From contig CBFHNF010000007.1 of the NCBI GenBank assembly GCA_965657135.1, positions 1 through 64,000 on the forward strand: DNA of 64,000 bases, in the 5' to 3' direction. Under the pieces are notes generated by a model. That model was not told the DNA's origin, ran no database searches, and saw only the letters and a list, made by a program, of their open reading frames with translations. The translations under genes were made by a program, and so were the position numbers. Below are positions 35,656-43,825 of the stretch, piece after piece (positions within the stretch are counted from its first letter, which is position 1; each line of letters starts with the position of its first letter). Source of the stretch: HIMB11 sp965657135. GTDB taxonomy: Bacteria; Pseudomonadota; Alphaproteobacteria; Rhodobacterales; Rhodobacteraceae.

Positions 35656-36096
35656 ATGATGCGCACCCAAATCGCCTATGTCCAAGCAAAATGGCATTCA
35701 AACATCGTATCAAAATCACTGGATGGATTTCGCACGTCCCTGCCTGAAGCAGAGATTGATGTTTTTGACGTACCGGGTGCATTTGAAATGCCCTTAATCG
35801 CAAAAGAACTGGCAAGCACGGGCAAATACGATGCCATTGTATGCGCAGCTTTCGTGGTTGATGGGGGGATTTACCGTCACGATTTTGTGGCGCAAACCGT
35901 TGTTGAGGCACTGATGAATGTCGGTTTAGACACCAACATACCTGTCTTGTCTGTATCGCTCACTCCGCATAATTTCCAAGAGAGTGAGTTTCACATCACA
36001 CAGTTTGAGGACCATTTTGTGAAAAAAGGCGCCGAAGCCGCCGCCGCCGCAGAGCAAATCATTCGTCTGCGTAGACGCATTGCAGCGGAACATTAG
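35656..36096 (+). CDS. ribH: 6,7-dimethyl-8-ribityllumazine synthase, RibH2 type
   Basis: Condenses the pyrimidine intermediate with dihydroxybutanone phosphate to form lumazine, the penultimate step to riboflavin. The 146 residues show RibH2-type motifs: IAYVQAKWHSNIV, DVFDVPGAFEMPL, FVVDGGIYRHDFVA and SVSLTPHNFQES. This is the divergent, isolated lumazine synthase known from Brucella and rhizobia, often placed under an FMN riboswitch. The linkage here to a riboswitch without other rib genes fits that pattern. AAGGAGA precedes the ATG ATG pair. Confidence 0.93.
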   Translation: MMRTQIAYVQAKWHSNIVSKSLDGFRTSLPEAEIDVFDVPGAFEMPLIAKELASTGKYDAIVCAAFVVDGGIYRHDFVAQTVVEALMNVGLDTNIPVLSVSLTPHNFQESEFHITQFEDHFVKKGAEAAAAAEQIIRLRRRIAAEH

Positions 36097-36158
36097 AATG
36101 TGTCACACTCTATAACACTGACCTTCTACTTTGATGCGCCGAATAAGGAAGACGTGTT

Positions 36159-36362
36159 TTGCATATCCTGATTGGACTATTCATCGCATTCGTTTTGCTG
36201 GCACTGTTTGGCAATCGCAAAACAAGAAAGTGCCGTTGGCGGCGGGATCGCAGTGCAGACCGGAGTGATCAATTCATGTATAAATGTATGATGTGCGGCG
36301 CGGAAACATTCACGCAATCCGACGGACCTCCACAAGTATGCTTGAAGGATTATTCAATTTAA
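36159..36362 (+). CDS. Small membrane protein with zinc-ribbon-like tail, 67 residues
   Basis: Starts at a TTG with AAGGAAG 7 nt ahead. Residues 1-17 are a single membrane span (HILIGLFIAFVLLALFG), then a basic stretch KTRKCRWRRDR. The tail has YKCMMCGAETFTQSDGPPQVC, a four-Cys arrangement together with Cys25 that resembles a small zinc ribbon. The function is unknown. I believe similar short proteins are common in the Rhodobacterales. The end lies at the sdh terminator on the opposite strand. Confidence 0.65.
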   Translation: MHILIGLFIAFVLLALFGNRKTRKCRWRRDRSADRSDQFMYKCMMCGAETFTQSDGPPQVCLKDYSI

Positions 36363-36422
36363 AAAACAATTGCGCGGCAGCCGACAGGCTGCCGCGCTGG
36401 TCGGATCACGCAAGTGATCCGA
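36361..36422 (-). terminator. Double stem-loop terminator of the sdh operon
   Basis: Two perfect hairpins lie just past the sdhB stop on the minus strand. TCGGATCAC-loop-GTGATCCGA (36401-36422) has a 9-bp stem and a 4-nt loop. GCGCGGCAGCC-loop-GGCTGCCGCGC (36372-36397) has an 11-bp stem and a 4-nt loop. The second is followed on the minus strand by a T-rich run. The inner core of the first (GGATCAC/GTGATCC) shares GATCAC with the TCA-operon palindromes described elsewhere, probably by chance. Confidence 0.85.
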
Positions 36423-36428
36423 AATCGC

Positions 36429-37208
36429 TTAGATCGTGCGTTCCACCATCATCTTTTTGATTTCTGCAATCGCCTTAGCTGGGTTCAGCCCCTTAGGACA
36501 GGTTTTGGCGCAATTCATAATTGTGTGACAGCGATACAGCTTGAACGGATCCTCCAATTCATCAAGACGCTCTCCCGTTGCTTCGTCGCGGCTATCAATG
36601 ATCCAACGATACGCATGAAGAAGGGCTGCTGGTCCTAGGTAACGGTCGCCGTTCCACCAATAAGATGGGCACGATGTTGAACAGGATGCGCACATAACGC
36701 ATTCATATAGGCCATCAAGTTTTTTGCGATCCTCAATGGATTGTTTCCATTCCTTTGCAGGACGGTTTGTTTTTGTTTCCAACCACGGCATGATTGATGC
36801 GTGTTGTGCATAGAAATGCGTCAAGTCTGGAATCAAGTCTTTGATCACGGGCATGTGCGGCAGAGGATAGATTTTCACATCACCCTTGATTTCGTCCATC
36901 CCGTAAATACAAGCCAGCGTGTTAATCCCGTCGATATTCATCGCACAAGATCCGCAAATCCCCTCGCGGCAGGAACGGCGAAAGGTTAGGGTTGGATCAA
37001 TTTCATTTTTGATTTTAATCAACGCATCCAAAACCATCGGACCACAGGTATCCATGTCCACGAAATAGGTATCAACACGCGGGTTTTCACTATCATCAGG
37101 TGACCAGCGATAGATATCAAATTTGCGCAAATTTGTTGCGCCTTCTGGCTTGGGCCATGTTTTCCCACGCTTTACACGTGAATTTTTGGGCAGTGCAAAT
37201 TGAACCAT
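36429..37208 (-). CDS. sdhB: Succinate dehydrogenase iron-sulfur subunit
   Basis: The 259-residue electron-transfer subunit of complex II. It carries the 2Fe-2S ligands in CREGICGSCAMNIDG plus an upstream Cys pair, 4Fe-4S ligands in CVMCASCSTSCPSYWW, and 3Fe-4S ligands in CHTIMNCAKTCPKGLNP. It passes electrons from SdhA-FAD to ubiquinone at SdhCD. It is the last gene of the minus-strand sdh operon, separated from sdhA by a 349-bp gap that holds one short frame. GAAAGGAAC precedes the ATG. Confidence 0.98.
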   Translation of the reverse strand: MVQFALPKNSRVKRGKTWPKPEGATNLRKFDIYRWSPDDSENPRVDTYFVDMDTCGPMVLDALIKIKNEIDPTLTFRRSCREGICGSCAMNIDGINTLACIYGMDEIKGDVKIYPLPHMPVIKDLIPDLTHFYAQHASIMPWLETKTNRPAKEWKQSIEDRKKLDGLYECVMCASCSTSCPSYWWNGDRYLGPAALLHAYRWIIDSRDEATGERLDELEDPFKLYRCHTIMNCAKTCPKGLNPAKAIAEIKKMMVERTI

Positions 37209-37259
37209 GTTGTAGTTCCTTTCTATGCCTTAACTGGCGTTAAAATCGGTCTGGGCACA

Positions 37260-37517
37260 TCATGTTGCCCCGATAGAGGATGGGTGCCCCACGAGGGCAA
37301 GAATTCGATGCCCCCCCTGAGCGGGACGGACAGCGTTTTCAACGGATGCAACGGACGTCACCTCTATTTTCAAGGGTGCATTTGTTGCGTTTTCGCCTTC
37401 TGGGGCTTGGATGGTGACTGAATTGCTTTTCGCAAATGCGCGAAACACTTGCTTCATCCAAACTGTGCCACCCTTATGATGGTTGGCAACGCAATATAGC
37501 GCAGGCGTCATCGTCAT
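37260..37517 (-). CDS. Short sulfotransferase-like frame between sdhA and sdhB
   Basis: An 85-residue frame beginning with ALYCVANHHKGGTVWMKQVFRAF, which resembles the 5'-PAPS-binding loop of sulfotransferases (HHK-GT-W-K-VF). The rest shows no domain, and a real sulfotransferase exceeds 200 residues. A run of seven G occurs near 37311-37318. If one G were absent, the chain would pass into an alternative frame ending with LTPVKA at 37223, directly before sdhB. The coding status is therefore uncertain: a short real gene, a remnant, or a frameshifted gene. It does not clearly belong to complex II. Confidence 0.45.
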   Translation of the reverse strand: MTMTPALYCVANHHKGGTVWMKQVFRAFAKSNSVTIQAPEGENATNAPLKIEVTSVASVENAVRPAQGGHRILALVGHPSSIGAT

Positions 37518-37557
37518 GTGATGCCCCTTTTGCCGCTATGCTGCGCCTGAACCTTCA

Positions 37558-39363
37558 TTAGAAGGTACGAACCTTTGGCGCGATTTTCTCAAGTGAAATG
37601 CCACCTTCGCTCTCTGTCGTTAATGGATCAACAACGACAGGGCGATAGCTTAGGTTGACATCCTTACCTGCTACTTTGGCAATGGTATGCACACGCCAAT
37701 TTTCATCGTCGCGCGTTGTGAAATCTTCGTGCGCGTGCGCGCCACGACTTTCTTTGCGCGCTTCTGCGCCTGCAATTGTGGCCAATGCATTTGGCATAAG
37801 GTTCGTCAATTCCAACGTTTCCATCAAGTCACTGTTCCACACAAGGGTACGATCAGTGACTTTGATATCATCCATCTTTGCCGCGATATTTGTCATTTTT
37901 TCTACGCCCTGCGCCAATGTTTCAGACGTCCGGAATACGGCTGCATCCTCTTGCATCGTGCGCTGCATTTCCAGACGCAGATCCGCTGTCGGTAGCGCAC
38001 CGTTGGAATGCCGCAACCCGTCAAAACGATCAAAGGCATAATCAACTGACGCTTGGTTCAGGGCAGGGTTTGACGCATTTACATCCACGATTTGACCCGC
38101 ACGGATCGCTGCTGCGCGTCCAAAGACAACCAAGTCTATCAAGGAATTTGATCCCAAACGGTTCGCACCATGAACCGATGCACAGCCTGCTTCGCCTACA
38201 GCCATTAAACCTGGAACAATTGCGTTTGGATCTTCTGAAGATGGGTTCAAAACCTCACCCCAATAGTTTGTTGGCACGCCACCCATGTTGTAGTGAACCG
38301 TCGGCAGCACTGGGATGGGCTCCTTCGTCACATCGACCCCTGCAAAGATTTTTGCGCTTTCTGAAATACCTGGCAGACGTTCAGCCAAGGCGTCCGCTGG
38401 CAAATGGCTTAGGTTTAGGTGAATGTGATCACCGCTTGCACCCACACCGCGGCCTTCACGAATTTCCATCGTCATACAGCGCGATACATAATCCCGCGGG
38501 GCTAGATCCTTGTAGTGGGGGGCATAGCGCTCCATGAAACGCTCACCCTCAGAGTTTGTCAGGTACCCACCTTCACCGCGCGCCCCTTCTGTTATCAAAC
38601 AGCCTGAACCGTAGATACCCGTCGGGTGGAACTGAACGAATTCCATATCCTGCAGCGGCAGTCCCGCGCGTGCAACCATGCCACCACCATCGCCGGTACA
38701 TGTATGTGCAGATGTCGCGCTAAAATAGGCGCGGCCGTATCCGCCCGTTGCCAATACAACCATTTTCGCGTTGAAGACGTGGAACGTCCCGTCGTCCAAT
38801 TTCCAACACACAACACCCTGACATTGACCATCGTCTGACATAATCAGATCAATCGCAAAATATTCGATATAGAACTCAGCATTGTTTTTCAGAGACTGAC
38901 CATAAAGCGTATGCAAAATCGCGTGGCCTGTCCGGTCAGCTGCCGCACAGGTACGTTGTACGGGCGGGCCTTCGCCGAATTCTGTGGTGTGGCCACCAAA
39001 GGGGCGTTGGTAAATCTTGCCCTCTTCTGTGCGACTGAAGGGAACGCCGTAATGCTCTAATTCGTAAACAGCCTTGGGCGCTTCACGTGCTAGATATTCC
39101 ATAGCATCCGTATCGCCCAACCAATCAGATCCCTTAACGGTATCATACATGTGCCACTGCCAATGGTCAGGTCCCATGTTAGACAAGGATGCCGCGATAC
39201 CACCCTGCGCCGCAACAGTGTGTGAACGGGTTGGAAAAACTTTAGTAACGCAGGCAGTGCGCAGCCCCTGCTCTGCCATCCCCAATGTCGCACGCAAACC
39301 GGCACCGCCAGCGCCAACTACAACGACGTCATATTCATGTGTTTCGTAAGTATATTCTGTCAT
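37558..39363 (-). CDS. sdhA: Succinate dehydrogenase flavoprotein subunit
   Basis: The 601-residue catalytic subunit oxidising succinate to fumarate. The FAD dinucleotide fold is DVVVVGAGGAGLRATLGMAEQG, with the covalent-FAD His in RSHTVAAQGG. The substrate site segments FVQFHPTGIYGSGCLITEGARGEGG and RLGSNSLIDLVVFG are intact. Length is typical. It is third in the order sdhC-sdhD-sdhA-sdhB. Confidence 0.98.
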   Translation of the reverse strand: MTEYTYETHEYDVVVVGAGGAGLRATLGMAEQGLRTACVTKVFPTRSHTVAAQGGIAASLSNMGPDHWQWHMYDTVKGSDWLGDTDAMEYLAREAPKAVYELEHYGVPFSRTEEGKIYQRPFGGHTTEFGEGPPVQRTCAAADRTGHAILHTLYGQSLKNNAEFYIEYFAIDLIMSDDGQCQGVVCWKLDDGTFHVFNAKMVVLATGGYGRAYFSATSAHTCTGDGGGMVARAGLPLQDMEFVQFHPTGIYGSGCLITEGARGEGGYLTNSEGERFMERYAPHYKDLAPRDYVSRCMTMEIREGRGVGASGDHIHLNLSHLPADALAERLPGISESAKIFAGVDVTKEPIPVLPTVHYNMGGVPTNYWGEVLNPSSEDPNAIVPGLMAVGEAGCASVHGANRLGSNSLIDLVVFGRAAAIRAGQIVDVNASNPALNQASVDYAFDRFDGLRHSNGALPTADLRLEMQRTMQEDAAVFRTSETLAQGVEKMTNIAAKMDDIKVTDRTLVWNSDLMETLELTNLMPNALATIAGAEARKESRGAHAHEDFTTRDDENWRVHTIAKVAGKDVNLSYRPVVVDPLTTESEGGISLEKIAPKVRTF

Positions 39364-39375
39364 CTGCTTCGCCTC

Positions 39376-39750
39376 TTAAAGTGCTAGTTTTGCAATTGCG
39401 AACAAACCCATGGCCATGAGGCCATATGAAATGCACTTAATTAGTATGATTGTGATTTTCTGAGCAAGCCCATGCACATAATCTTCGATCAGGACCTGCG
39501 CGCCCGATTGGAAATGTTCAAACCCGACGATCAACGTCAACGCTGCGATCAGGGCCGGGAAAGGTTGGGCAAAGTAAGCAACAACGACATCATACTCTTC
39601 GCCAACAATCGTGCCAAAAGTAAAAACAAACAAAGGGATCAAAATCAACAAAGCAACCGAGCTGACTTTCATCGCCCAAAAATGAGCCGTCCCTGATTTT
39701 GCACTACCCATTCCGATTGCACGTTTACGATCTGTTAAATAACGCATCAA
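39376..39750 (-). CDS. sdhD: Succinate dehydrogenase membrane anchor subunit D
   Basis: A 124-residue membrane protein with three hydrophobic segments (about 27-47, 56-78, 97-118). SAKSGTAHFWAMKVSSVALLILIP near the N-terminus and the third helix match alphaproteobacterial SdhD. FEHFQSGAQVLIEDYVHG is the conserved loop with Asp-Tyr at the quinone site. With SdhC it binds heme and ubiquinone. It follows sdhC by 7 bp. Confidence 0.93.
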   Translation of the reverse strand: MMRYLTDRKRAIGMGSAKSGTAHFWAMKVSSVALLILIPLFVFTFGTIVGEEYDVVVAYFAQPFPALIAALTLIVGFEHFQSGAQVLIEDYVHGLAQKITIILIKCISYGLMAMGLFAIAKLAL

Positions 39751-39757
39751 AGCCCCC

Positions 39758-40141
39758 TTATAGAACTGCGACTGTGATGGCGGTTAGCACAAAGGATCCA
39801 ATGATCACGGCCCAACCCAATTTTTCAGCTGTCGGGATATCCAACGCAATCGCATTATCCCAAATCAAGTGACGTACGCCACCCAATGTGTGATACCATA
39901 GCGCCCAAATTGACCCCAACATCACCACCTTTCCAAACCAGCTCGTCATCACGCCATCCACCAAAGCGAAGTATTCGGCAGATGTCGCAGCGGCAAATAG
40001 CCACCACACGATCATAACACTTGCGACAATCATCGCGTTCCCAGTGATCCGCACCAAAATTGAACTAATCGAAGTCAATTGAGGACGATATATCATCAAA
40101 TGAGGGGACAGCGGCCTGTTGCCGCGGTTCACATCAGCCAT
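39758..40141 (-). CDS. sdhC: Succinate dehydrogenase cytochrome b556 subunit
   Basis: A 127-residue membrane anchor. The N-terminus has NRGNRPLSPHLMIYRPQLTSISSILVRITGNAM, with RPLSPHL typical of SdhC. The heme-ligating His is in the helix WALWYHTLGGVRHLIWDNA. Three membrane spans are visible. First gene of the operon, 126 bp downstream of a conserved 36-bp element at 40268-40303. Confidence 0.95.
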   Translation of the reverse strand: MADVNRGNRPLSPHLMIYRPQLTSISSILVRITGNAMIVASVMIVWWLFAAATSAEYFALVDGVMTSWFGKVVMLGSIWALWYHTLGGVRHLIWDNAIALDIPTAEKLGWAVIIGSFVLTAITVAVL

Positions 40142-40185
40142 TTTTTCAGCCTTTCGGTTTGGAGCGCGTCGTTCCTACGCAAAAT

Positions 40186-40206
40186 ATGCTTTATGTCTTA
40201 AAGCAT
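40186..40206. promoter_or_regulatory. Perfect inverted repeat in the sdh leader
   Basis: ATGCTTTA-TGTCT-TAAAGCAT is a perfect 8-bp inverted repeat with a 5-nt loop, 45 bp upstream of the sdhC start. It could be an operator or an mRNA hairpin. It is not shared with the sucC leader. Confidence 0.45.
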
Positions 40207-40267
40207 AATTACGACAAAACCAGTCCCCAGAATAGGCTTAACTCAAGTTTTTTGAACTTTTTGATTT

Positions 40268-40303
40268 TTTTGTGATCACGCTTTATAATTGTGTGATCAC
40301 AAA
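40268..40303 (-). promoter_or_regulatory. TCA element copy 1 (paired GTGATCAC boxes) upstream of sdhC
   Basis: A 36-bp element with two perfect GTGATCAC palindromes (40272-40279 and 40293-40300) whose centres are 21 bp apart, about two helical turns. Read in the sdh direction, it matches the element upstream of sucC at 33 of 36 positions. It ends 126 bp before the sdhC ATG and overlaps the stop codon of the decayed DUF4344 gene. Paired same-face palindromes suggest cooperative binding by a dimeric regulator. The regulator is unknown. Confidence 0.72.
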
Positions 40304-41029
40304 TTTCGGAATTGTCGTCTTAGATGCTCTTCGAACTCACGACAAATCGTTATTGAACCTGCAGTTGGGTCATAAAATGCGTTTGCTTCTCCACACTGTT
40401 CAATAGATATCTGAACATTTCTGGGAAATCCGAACCTTGCATTAAACCCCTCAATTTCTTGACTTAAAACCAATTTGATTAGATCATTTGGACTATCCGA
40501 ACCTTGCGGCAGTTTTAGCTTACCTTCCAAGGCTTCCATATCGTTCAGCACTGCACCCCAACTATCAATGGCAAGAACAATATTTTTCTTAGCAACTGAG
40601 AGCGCGATCCTCAGGTAGGCCCAAATCTGAGGCCAGATCGTCCCGAAAATCTGGATTGGCTCCATAAAAAATGCAAACCAAATTGTTATAGCGTTGTTCG
40701 TCTGGTCGGTGAACATCCCAAAACGTGGGTTGGTGATCACTTGCCTCGGCGTAAAATCCAAACGCCGCATCATAGGCAATGGAATTTGCGCTTTCGGGTT
40801 CAAACACTTGATCAATAAGCAATATTGAAAATACGTCTGCCGCATCCTCTTCCTGTCCGAAAATTGGAACCCCCATCATATCAATGACGGCATGGCCAAG
40901 CTCATGATAAAAACGGAAATTATGTTTGAGGCGACAAAATCATCCTCCTCACTTGCGTTGGCATAGCCCGCGCAATGAATAAGTGCAAAAAAAACACAGC
41001 GACATTAAATTTTTGACGATTGCACGCAT
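40297..41029 (-). pseudogene. DUF4344 metallopeptidase, frameshifted pseudogene
   Basis: Pieces of one protein occur in several frames. The first has a start at 41029 and MRAIVKNLMSLCFF (signal-like). The next frame has LIHCAGYANASEEDDFVASNI, and a further frame has RFYHELGHAVIDMMGVP, then FGQEEDAADVFSILL, then DEQRYNNLVCIFYG, ending at a stop after LPEDRALSC. A last frame continues KKNIVLAIDSWGAVLNDMEAL to 40297. The HELGH zinc motif and the order of segments match DUF4344 (putative metallopeptidase). At least three frame changes separate the pieces. One lies at a run of eight T and the others do not, so decay is more likely than sequencing error. The gene appears dead. Confidence 0.75.
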
Positions 41030-41091
41030 CCTAGTCCCCTAGTCTCGAGGCTACTAACCAAAACGCACACCGTCAAATTATAATCCAGCCG

Positions 41092-42123
41092 CTAAACTGG
41101 GCAAACCACCCAATAATCCAAATCGAGCAATACGTCAGGCTTATACTTCCCATCCTGATCGCGCAGCTCTGTTGGATGCGTTCCTTTGGTCGCAACAAGT
41201 CGCATCCGCAGCAAACCTACACCCGGCGCATCGGTTTCGGCACGATCTAACACTTCTGACCATGCTTTGATCGTGTCACCAGAAAAACATGGATTTGCGT
41301 GCGCCCCACCATTCAGTCCAACAATCATTTGTGCGTTCGCCAAACCGTTGAAAGACAGCGCGCGCGCCATTGAAATTACATGCCCCCCATAAATCAGGCG
41401 TTGACCATCAGGACGGAAAGTCGCGTCAAAATGCACTTTAGCTGTGTTTTGCCACAAACGTGTTGCCATCATGTGTTCGGATTCTTCGATTGTGACGCCA
41501 TCGACATGTTCAATGACTTCGCCAATCTGATAATCAGCCCAACGATGCGGCTCACCCGCAAGGGTGAAATCATAGTTTGAAAAATCCAATCCAGTCGGCA
41601 ATGACAAGTCAGCAGGCGTCAAAACCTTGGTTAGGTTTGGAACAACGGTTTCGTGCGCTGGCGCGTCCACGTTGCGTTTCCGCACCATGACCCAACGTAC
41701 ATATTCCATGACCACTTGATCATGTTGGTTAACACCCTGCGTCCGTACATAGACAACGCCTGTTTTGCCATTTGAATTTTGTTTTAGCCCGATCACGGTT
41801 GAACGTGATCGCAGCGTATCGCCTTCGTAAACGGGTAAAATCCAACGTCCTTCGGCATAACCAAGGTTTGCAACCGCATTCAACGAAACATCAGGAACAG
41901 TTTTGCCAAACACCACATGAAACGCGATTAAATCGTCGATAGGTGCTTGGGCCAAGCCACACCCACGTGCGAATTCATCCGAAGAATATAGGGCATGACG
42001 CGCGGGGTAAAGCGCATGATACAATGCGCGTTCCCCGCCTGAAACAGTGCGTGGCACTGCGTGCTCAATCACTTGGCCAATGCTGTAATCTTCGAAAAAC
42101 CGACCTGGGTTGGCCTTGGTCAT
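41092..42123 (-). CDS. mch: Mesaconyl-CoA hydratase
   Basis: Hydrates mesaconyl-C1-CoA to beta-methylmalyl-CoA in the ethylmalonyl-CoA pathway. The 343 residues comprise two MaoC-type hot-dog domains: the first starting NPGRFFEDYSIGQVIEHAVPRTV, the second with LAGEPHRWADYQIGEVIEHVDGVTIEE and HFDATFRPDGQRLIYGGHVISMARAL. The length and both domains match Mch of Rhodobacter, where the gene also lies beside mcl2 and sdh. It overlaps DUF1737 by one base (TAATG). Confidence 0.95.
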   Translation of the reverse strand: MTKANPGRFFEDYSIGQVIEHAVPRTVSGGERALYHALYPARHALYSSDEFARGCGLAQAPIDDLIAFHVVFGKTVPDVSLNAVANLGYAEGRWILPVYEGDTLRSRSTVIGLKQNSNGKTGVVYVRTQGVNQHDQVVMEYVRWVMVRKRNVDAPAHETVVPNLTKVLTPADLSLPTGLDFSNYDFTLAGEPHRWADYQIGEVIEHVDGVTIEESEHMMATRLWQNTAKVHFDATFRPDGQRLIYGGHVISMARALSFNGLANAQMIVGLNGGAHANPCFSGDTIKAWSEVLDRAETDAPGVGLLRMRLVATKGTHPTELRDQDGKYKPDVLLDLDYWVVCPV

Positions 42124-42329
42124 TACTGATCTCCTAGTTTCATATCAGGCGTGTATTCTGCTGCAACCTGCTTAATCACCGCCTGTGCACAGCGCATTTT
42201 GCCACTGCTTTGGTCAAAGGCATATTGTGGATCGCCATAAAGCTCCCAGCCCTTGGACAAAGCTAGGGTCACTTTATGACAAAAATCAGAGGTATCCTCT
42301 TCGGTCAGCAATCGGTAAAGCGTGCTCAT
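42123..42329 (-). CDS. DUF1737 domain protein
   Basis: A 68-residue protein of unknown function. It shows the DUF1737 pattern STLYRLLTEEDTSDFCHKVTLALSKGWELYGDPQYAFD and a short C-terminal AQAVIKQV strand/helix. It overlaps the mch start by one base and follows nnrU by 3 bp, so all four genes mcl2-nnrU-DUF1737-mch form one transcript. Confidence 0.85.
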   Translation of the reverse strand: MSTLYRLLTEEDTSDFCHKVTLALSKGWELYGDPQYAFDQSSGKMRCAQAVIKQVAAEYTPDMKLGDQ

Positions 42330-42332
42330 ACA

Positions 42333-42878
42333 TCACCCCGGGAATGGATTGACACCAAGTGCGATGTGAACGCCAACCATAACGGCAAAGGTCACAACGG
42401 TAATAACAATGAAAATGATGTCGCGCCCCTTTTCACCGGCTTCGGGACGATCCCATGGTTCTGCGCGATTGATCATGATCACAGATCCAACCGCCCAGAC
42501 AAGCATCCCACCGAATAACACGATTGATGCCAAATCACCGTTCACCAAGAGGTGTGCAAGCGACCATATTTTAACCGAGGTCAACATTGGGTGGCGCATG
42601 CGACCACGCAAACGACCCTTGGTATGGGCCATTGCGAACACCGCGACGGCCACGACCATCATGAGATTGTTCACATGCACCAAGAATGCAGGCGGTGACC
42701 AAACCTGAATAATCGGAGCAGACCGATATCCGATAATCATCAAAACCAAACCCATAAACAAGACAACCGCAACGATCCCCTTGCCTGCATCCCCAAGTGA
42801 AGCGCGCACATTCGGCGCCAGCCGCTTCATCCAATGGGCCACAATAAACAGCGCTAAACCAACTATTAGTAGTGTCAT
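42333..42878 (-). CDS. NnrU family membrane protein
   Basis: A 181-residue membrane protein with about five hydrophobic segments. GRMRHPMLTSVKIWSLAHLLVNGDLASIVLFGGML is the family signature. NnrU was named for a role near nitric-oxide metabolism genes; its real function is unclear. It sits inside the mcl2-mch cluster, an arrangement seen in related bacteria. Confidence 0.9.
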   Translation of the reverse strand: MTLLIVGLALFIVAHWMKRLAPNVRASLGDAGKGIVAVVLFMGLVLMIIGYRSAPIIQVWSPPAFLVHVNNLMMVVAVAVFAMAHTKGRLRGRMRHPMLTSVKIWSLAHLLVNGDLASIVLFGGMLVWAVGSVIMINRAEPWDRPEAGEKGRDIIFIVITVVTFAVMVGVHIALGVNPFPG

Positions 42879-42881
42879 ATC

Positions 42882-43742
42882 TTACTCCGCATCTAATTCA
42901 GCTATGGCCGCAGCCTTCGCCAATGTTTTCTTTGCGGTTACAACATGCAGGTTTTCGACAATTTTACCATCAACAACTGCAACGCCTTGCCCAGTTTTTT
43001 CAACTTCTTCGAACGCATCGATCTGACGGCGGGCCAGATCCAATTCCGCCTCACTGGGGGCGAAGCATTCGTTTGTGACCGCAATTTGGGCTGGATGGAT
43101 CAATGTTTTTCCATCAAATCCCAGATCGCGACCCTGCTCACACTCAGCATGCAAGCCCTCTTCATCTTTGAACTGATTGTAAACGCCATCGACGGCAACG
43201 ACATCATGTCCACGTGCCGCAAGTAGCATCATTTGCAATGACATCTGCATCGGCAAACGATCGGGACGCGTCCGGCAATTCAATTCCTTGGCCAGATCGT
43301 TTGTACCCGCAACGAATCCTTCTAATGCGGGGTGCGCCGCAATTTCATTTGCATTCAAAACGCCAGCAGGTGTTTCAATCATTGCCCAGATGGGGGTGTC
43401 ATTTCCCAATAATGACTGAACGGCATCGATATCAGCGGCGCTGTCCACTTTGGGCACCAAAATCGCATCAGCAGGTGCATCACGCAGTGCTGCGATATCT
43501 TGGGCCCCCCATTCTGTATCCAATCCGTTGATGCGAATGATTTTGTAACGGTTGCCATAGCCGCCTTGTTCCAATGCTGTCTTAAGCGTCCCGCGCGCCT
43601 CGACCTTGGCATCGGGGGAAATCGCATCTTCTAAATCAAAAATGATGGCATCCACGGGCAATCCACGGGCTTTGTCCAATGCGCGGTCTTTTGATCCTGG
43701 GATATAGAGGACTGATCGGAAGGGGCGCATTTGGGTGGTCAT
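42882..43742 (-). CDS. mcl2: (3S)-malyl-CoA thioesterase / CitE-like lyase-family protein
   Basis: A CitE/HpcH-type TIM-barrel protein of 287 residues. It starts RPFRSVLYIPGSKDRALDKARGLPVDAIIFDLEDAI, with metal- and CoA-binding motifs IIFDLEDA, IRINGLDTEWGAQD, IWAMIETPAGVLN and GTNDLAKEL. By gene order (next to mch and sdh) and similarity it should be the (3S)-malyl-CoA thioesterase Mcl2, which makes free malate and CoA at the end of the pathway, not the malyl-CoA lyase Mcl1. Specificity is inferred. ATG at 43742 with GGAGAG upstream is preferred; a longer frame begins at 43781. Confidence 0.85.
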   Translation of the reverse strand: MTTQMRPFRSVLYIPGSKDRALDKARGLPVDAIIFDLEDAISPDAKVEARGTLKTALEQGGYGNRYKIIRINGLDTEWGAQDIAALRDAPADAILVPKVDSAADIDAVQSLLGNDTPIWAMIETPAGVLNANEIAAHPALEGFVAGTNDLAKELNCRTRPDRLPMQMSLQMMLLAARGHDVVAVDGVYNQFKDEEGLHAECEQGRDLGFDGKTLIHPAQIAVTNECFAPSEAELDLARRQIDAFEEVEKTGQGVAVVDGKIVENLHVVTAKKTLAKAAAIAELDAE

Positions 43743-43825
43743 ATATTTCTCTCCGCAATAATCTTGCGCAGTGATAGTCATTTTAGTTCAAAATGTTCAA
43801 CCCTAAAATTGCCGCAACGCAGAAA

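Noticed and set aside
37878..38537. 219-residue frame opposite sdhA
   Set aside because: Lies entirely on the complement of sdhA, with no domain and Pro/His/Leu-rich shadow composition.
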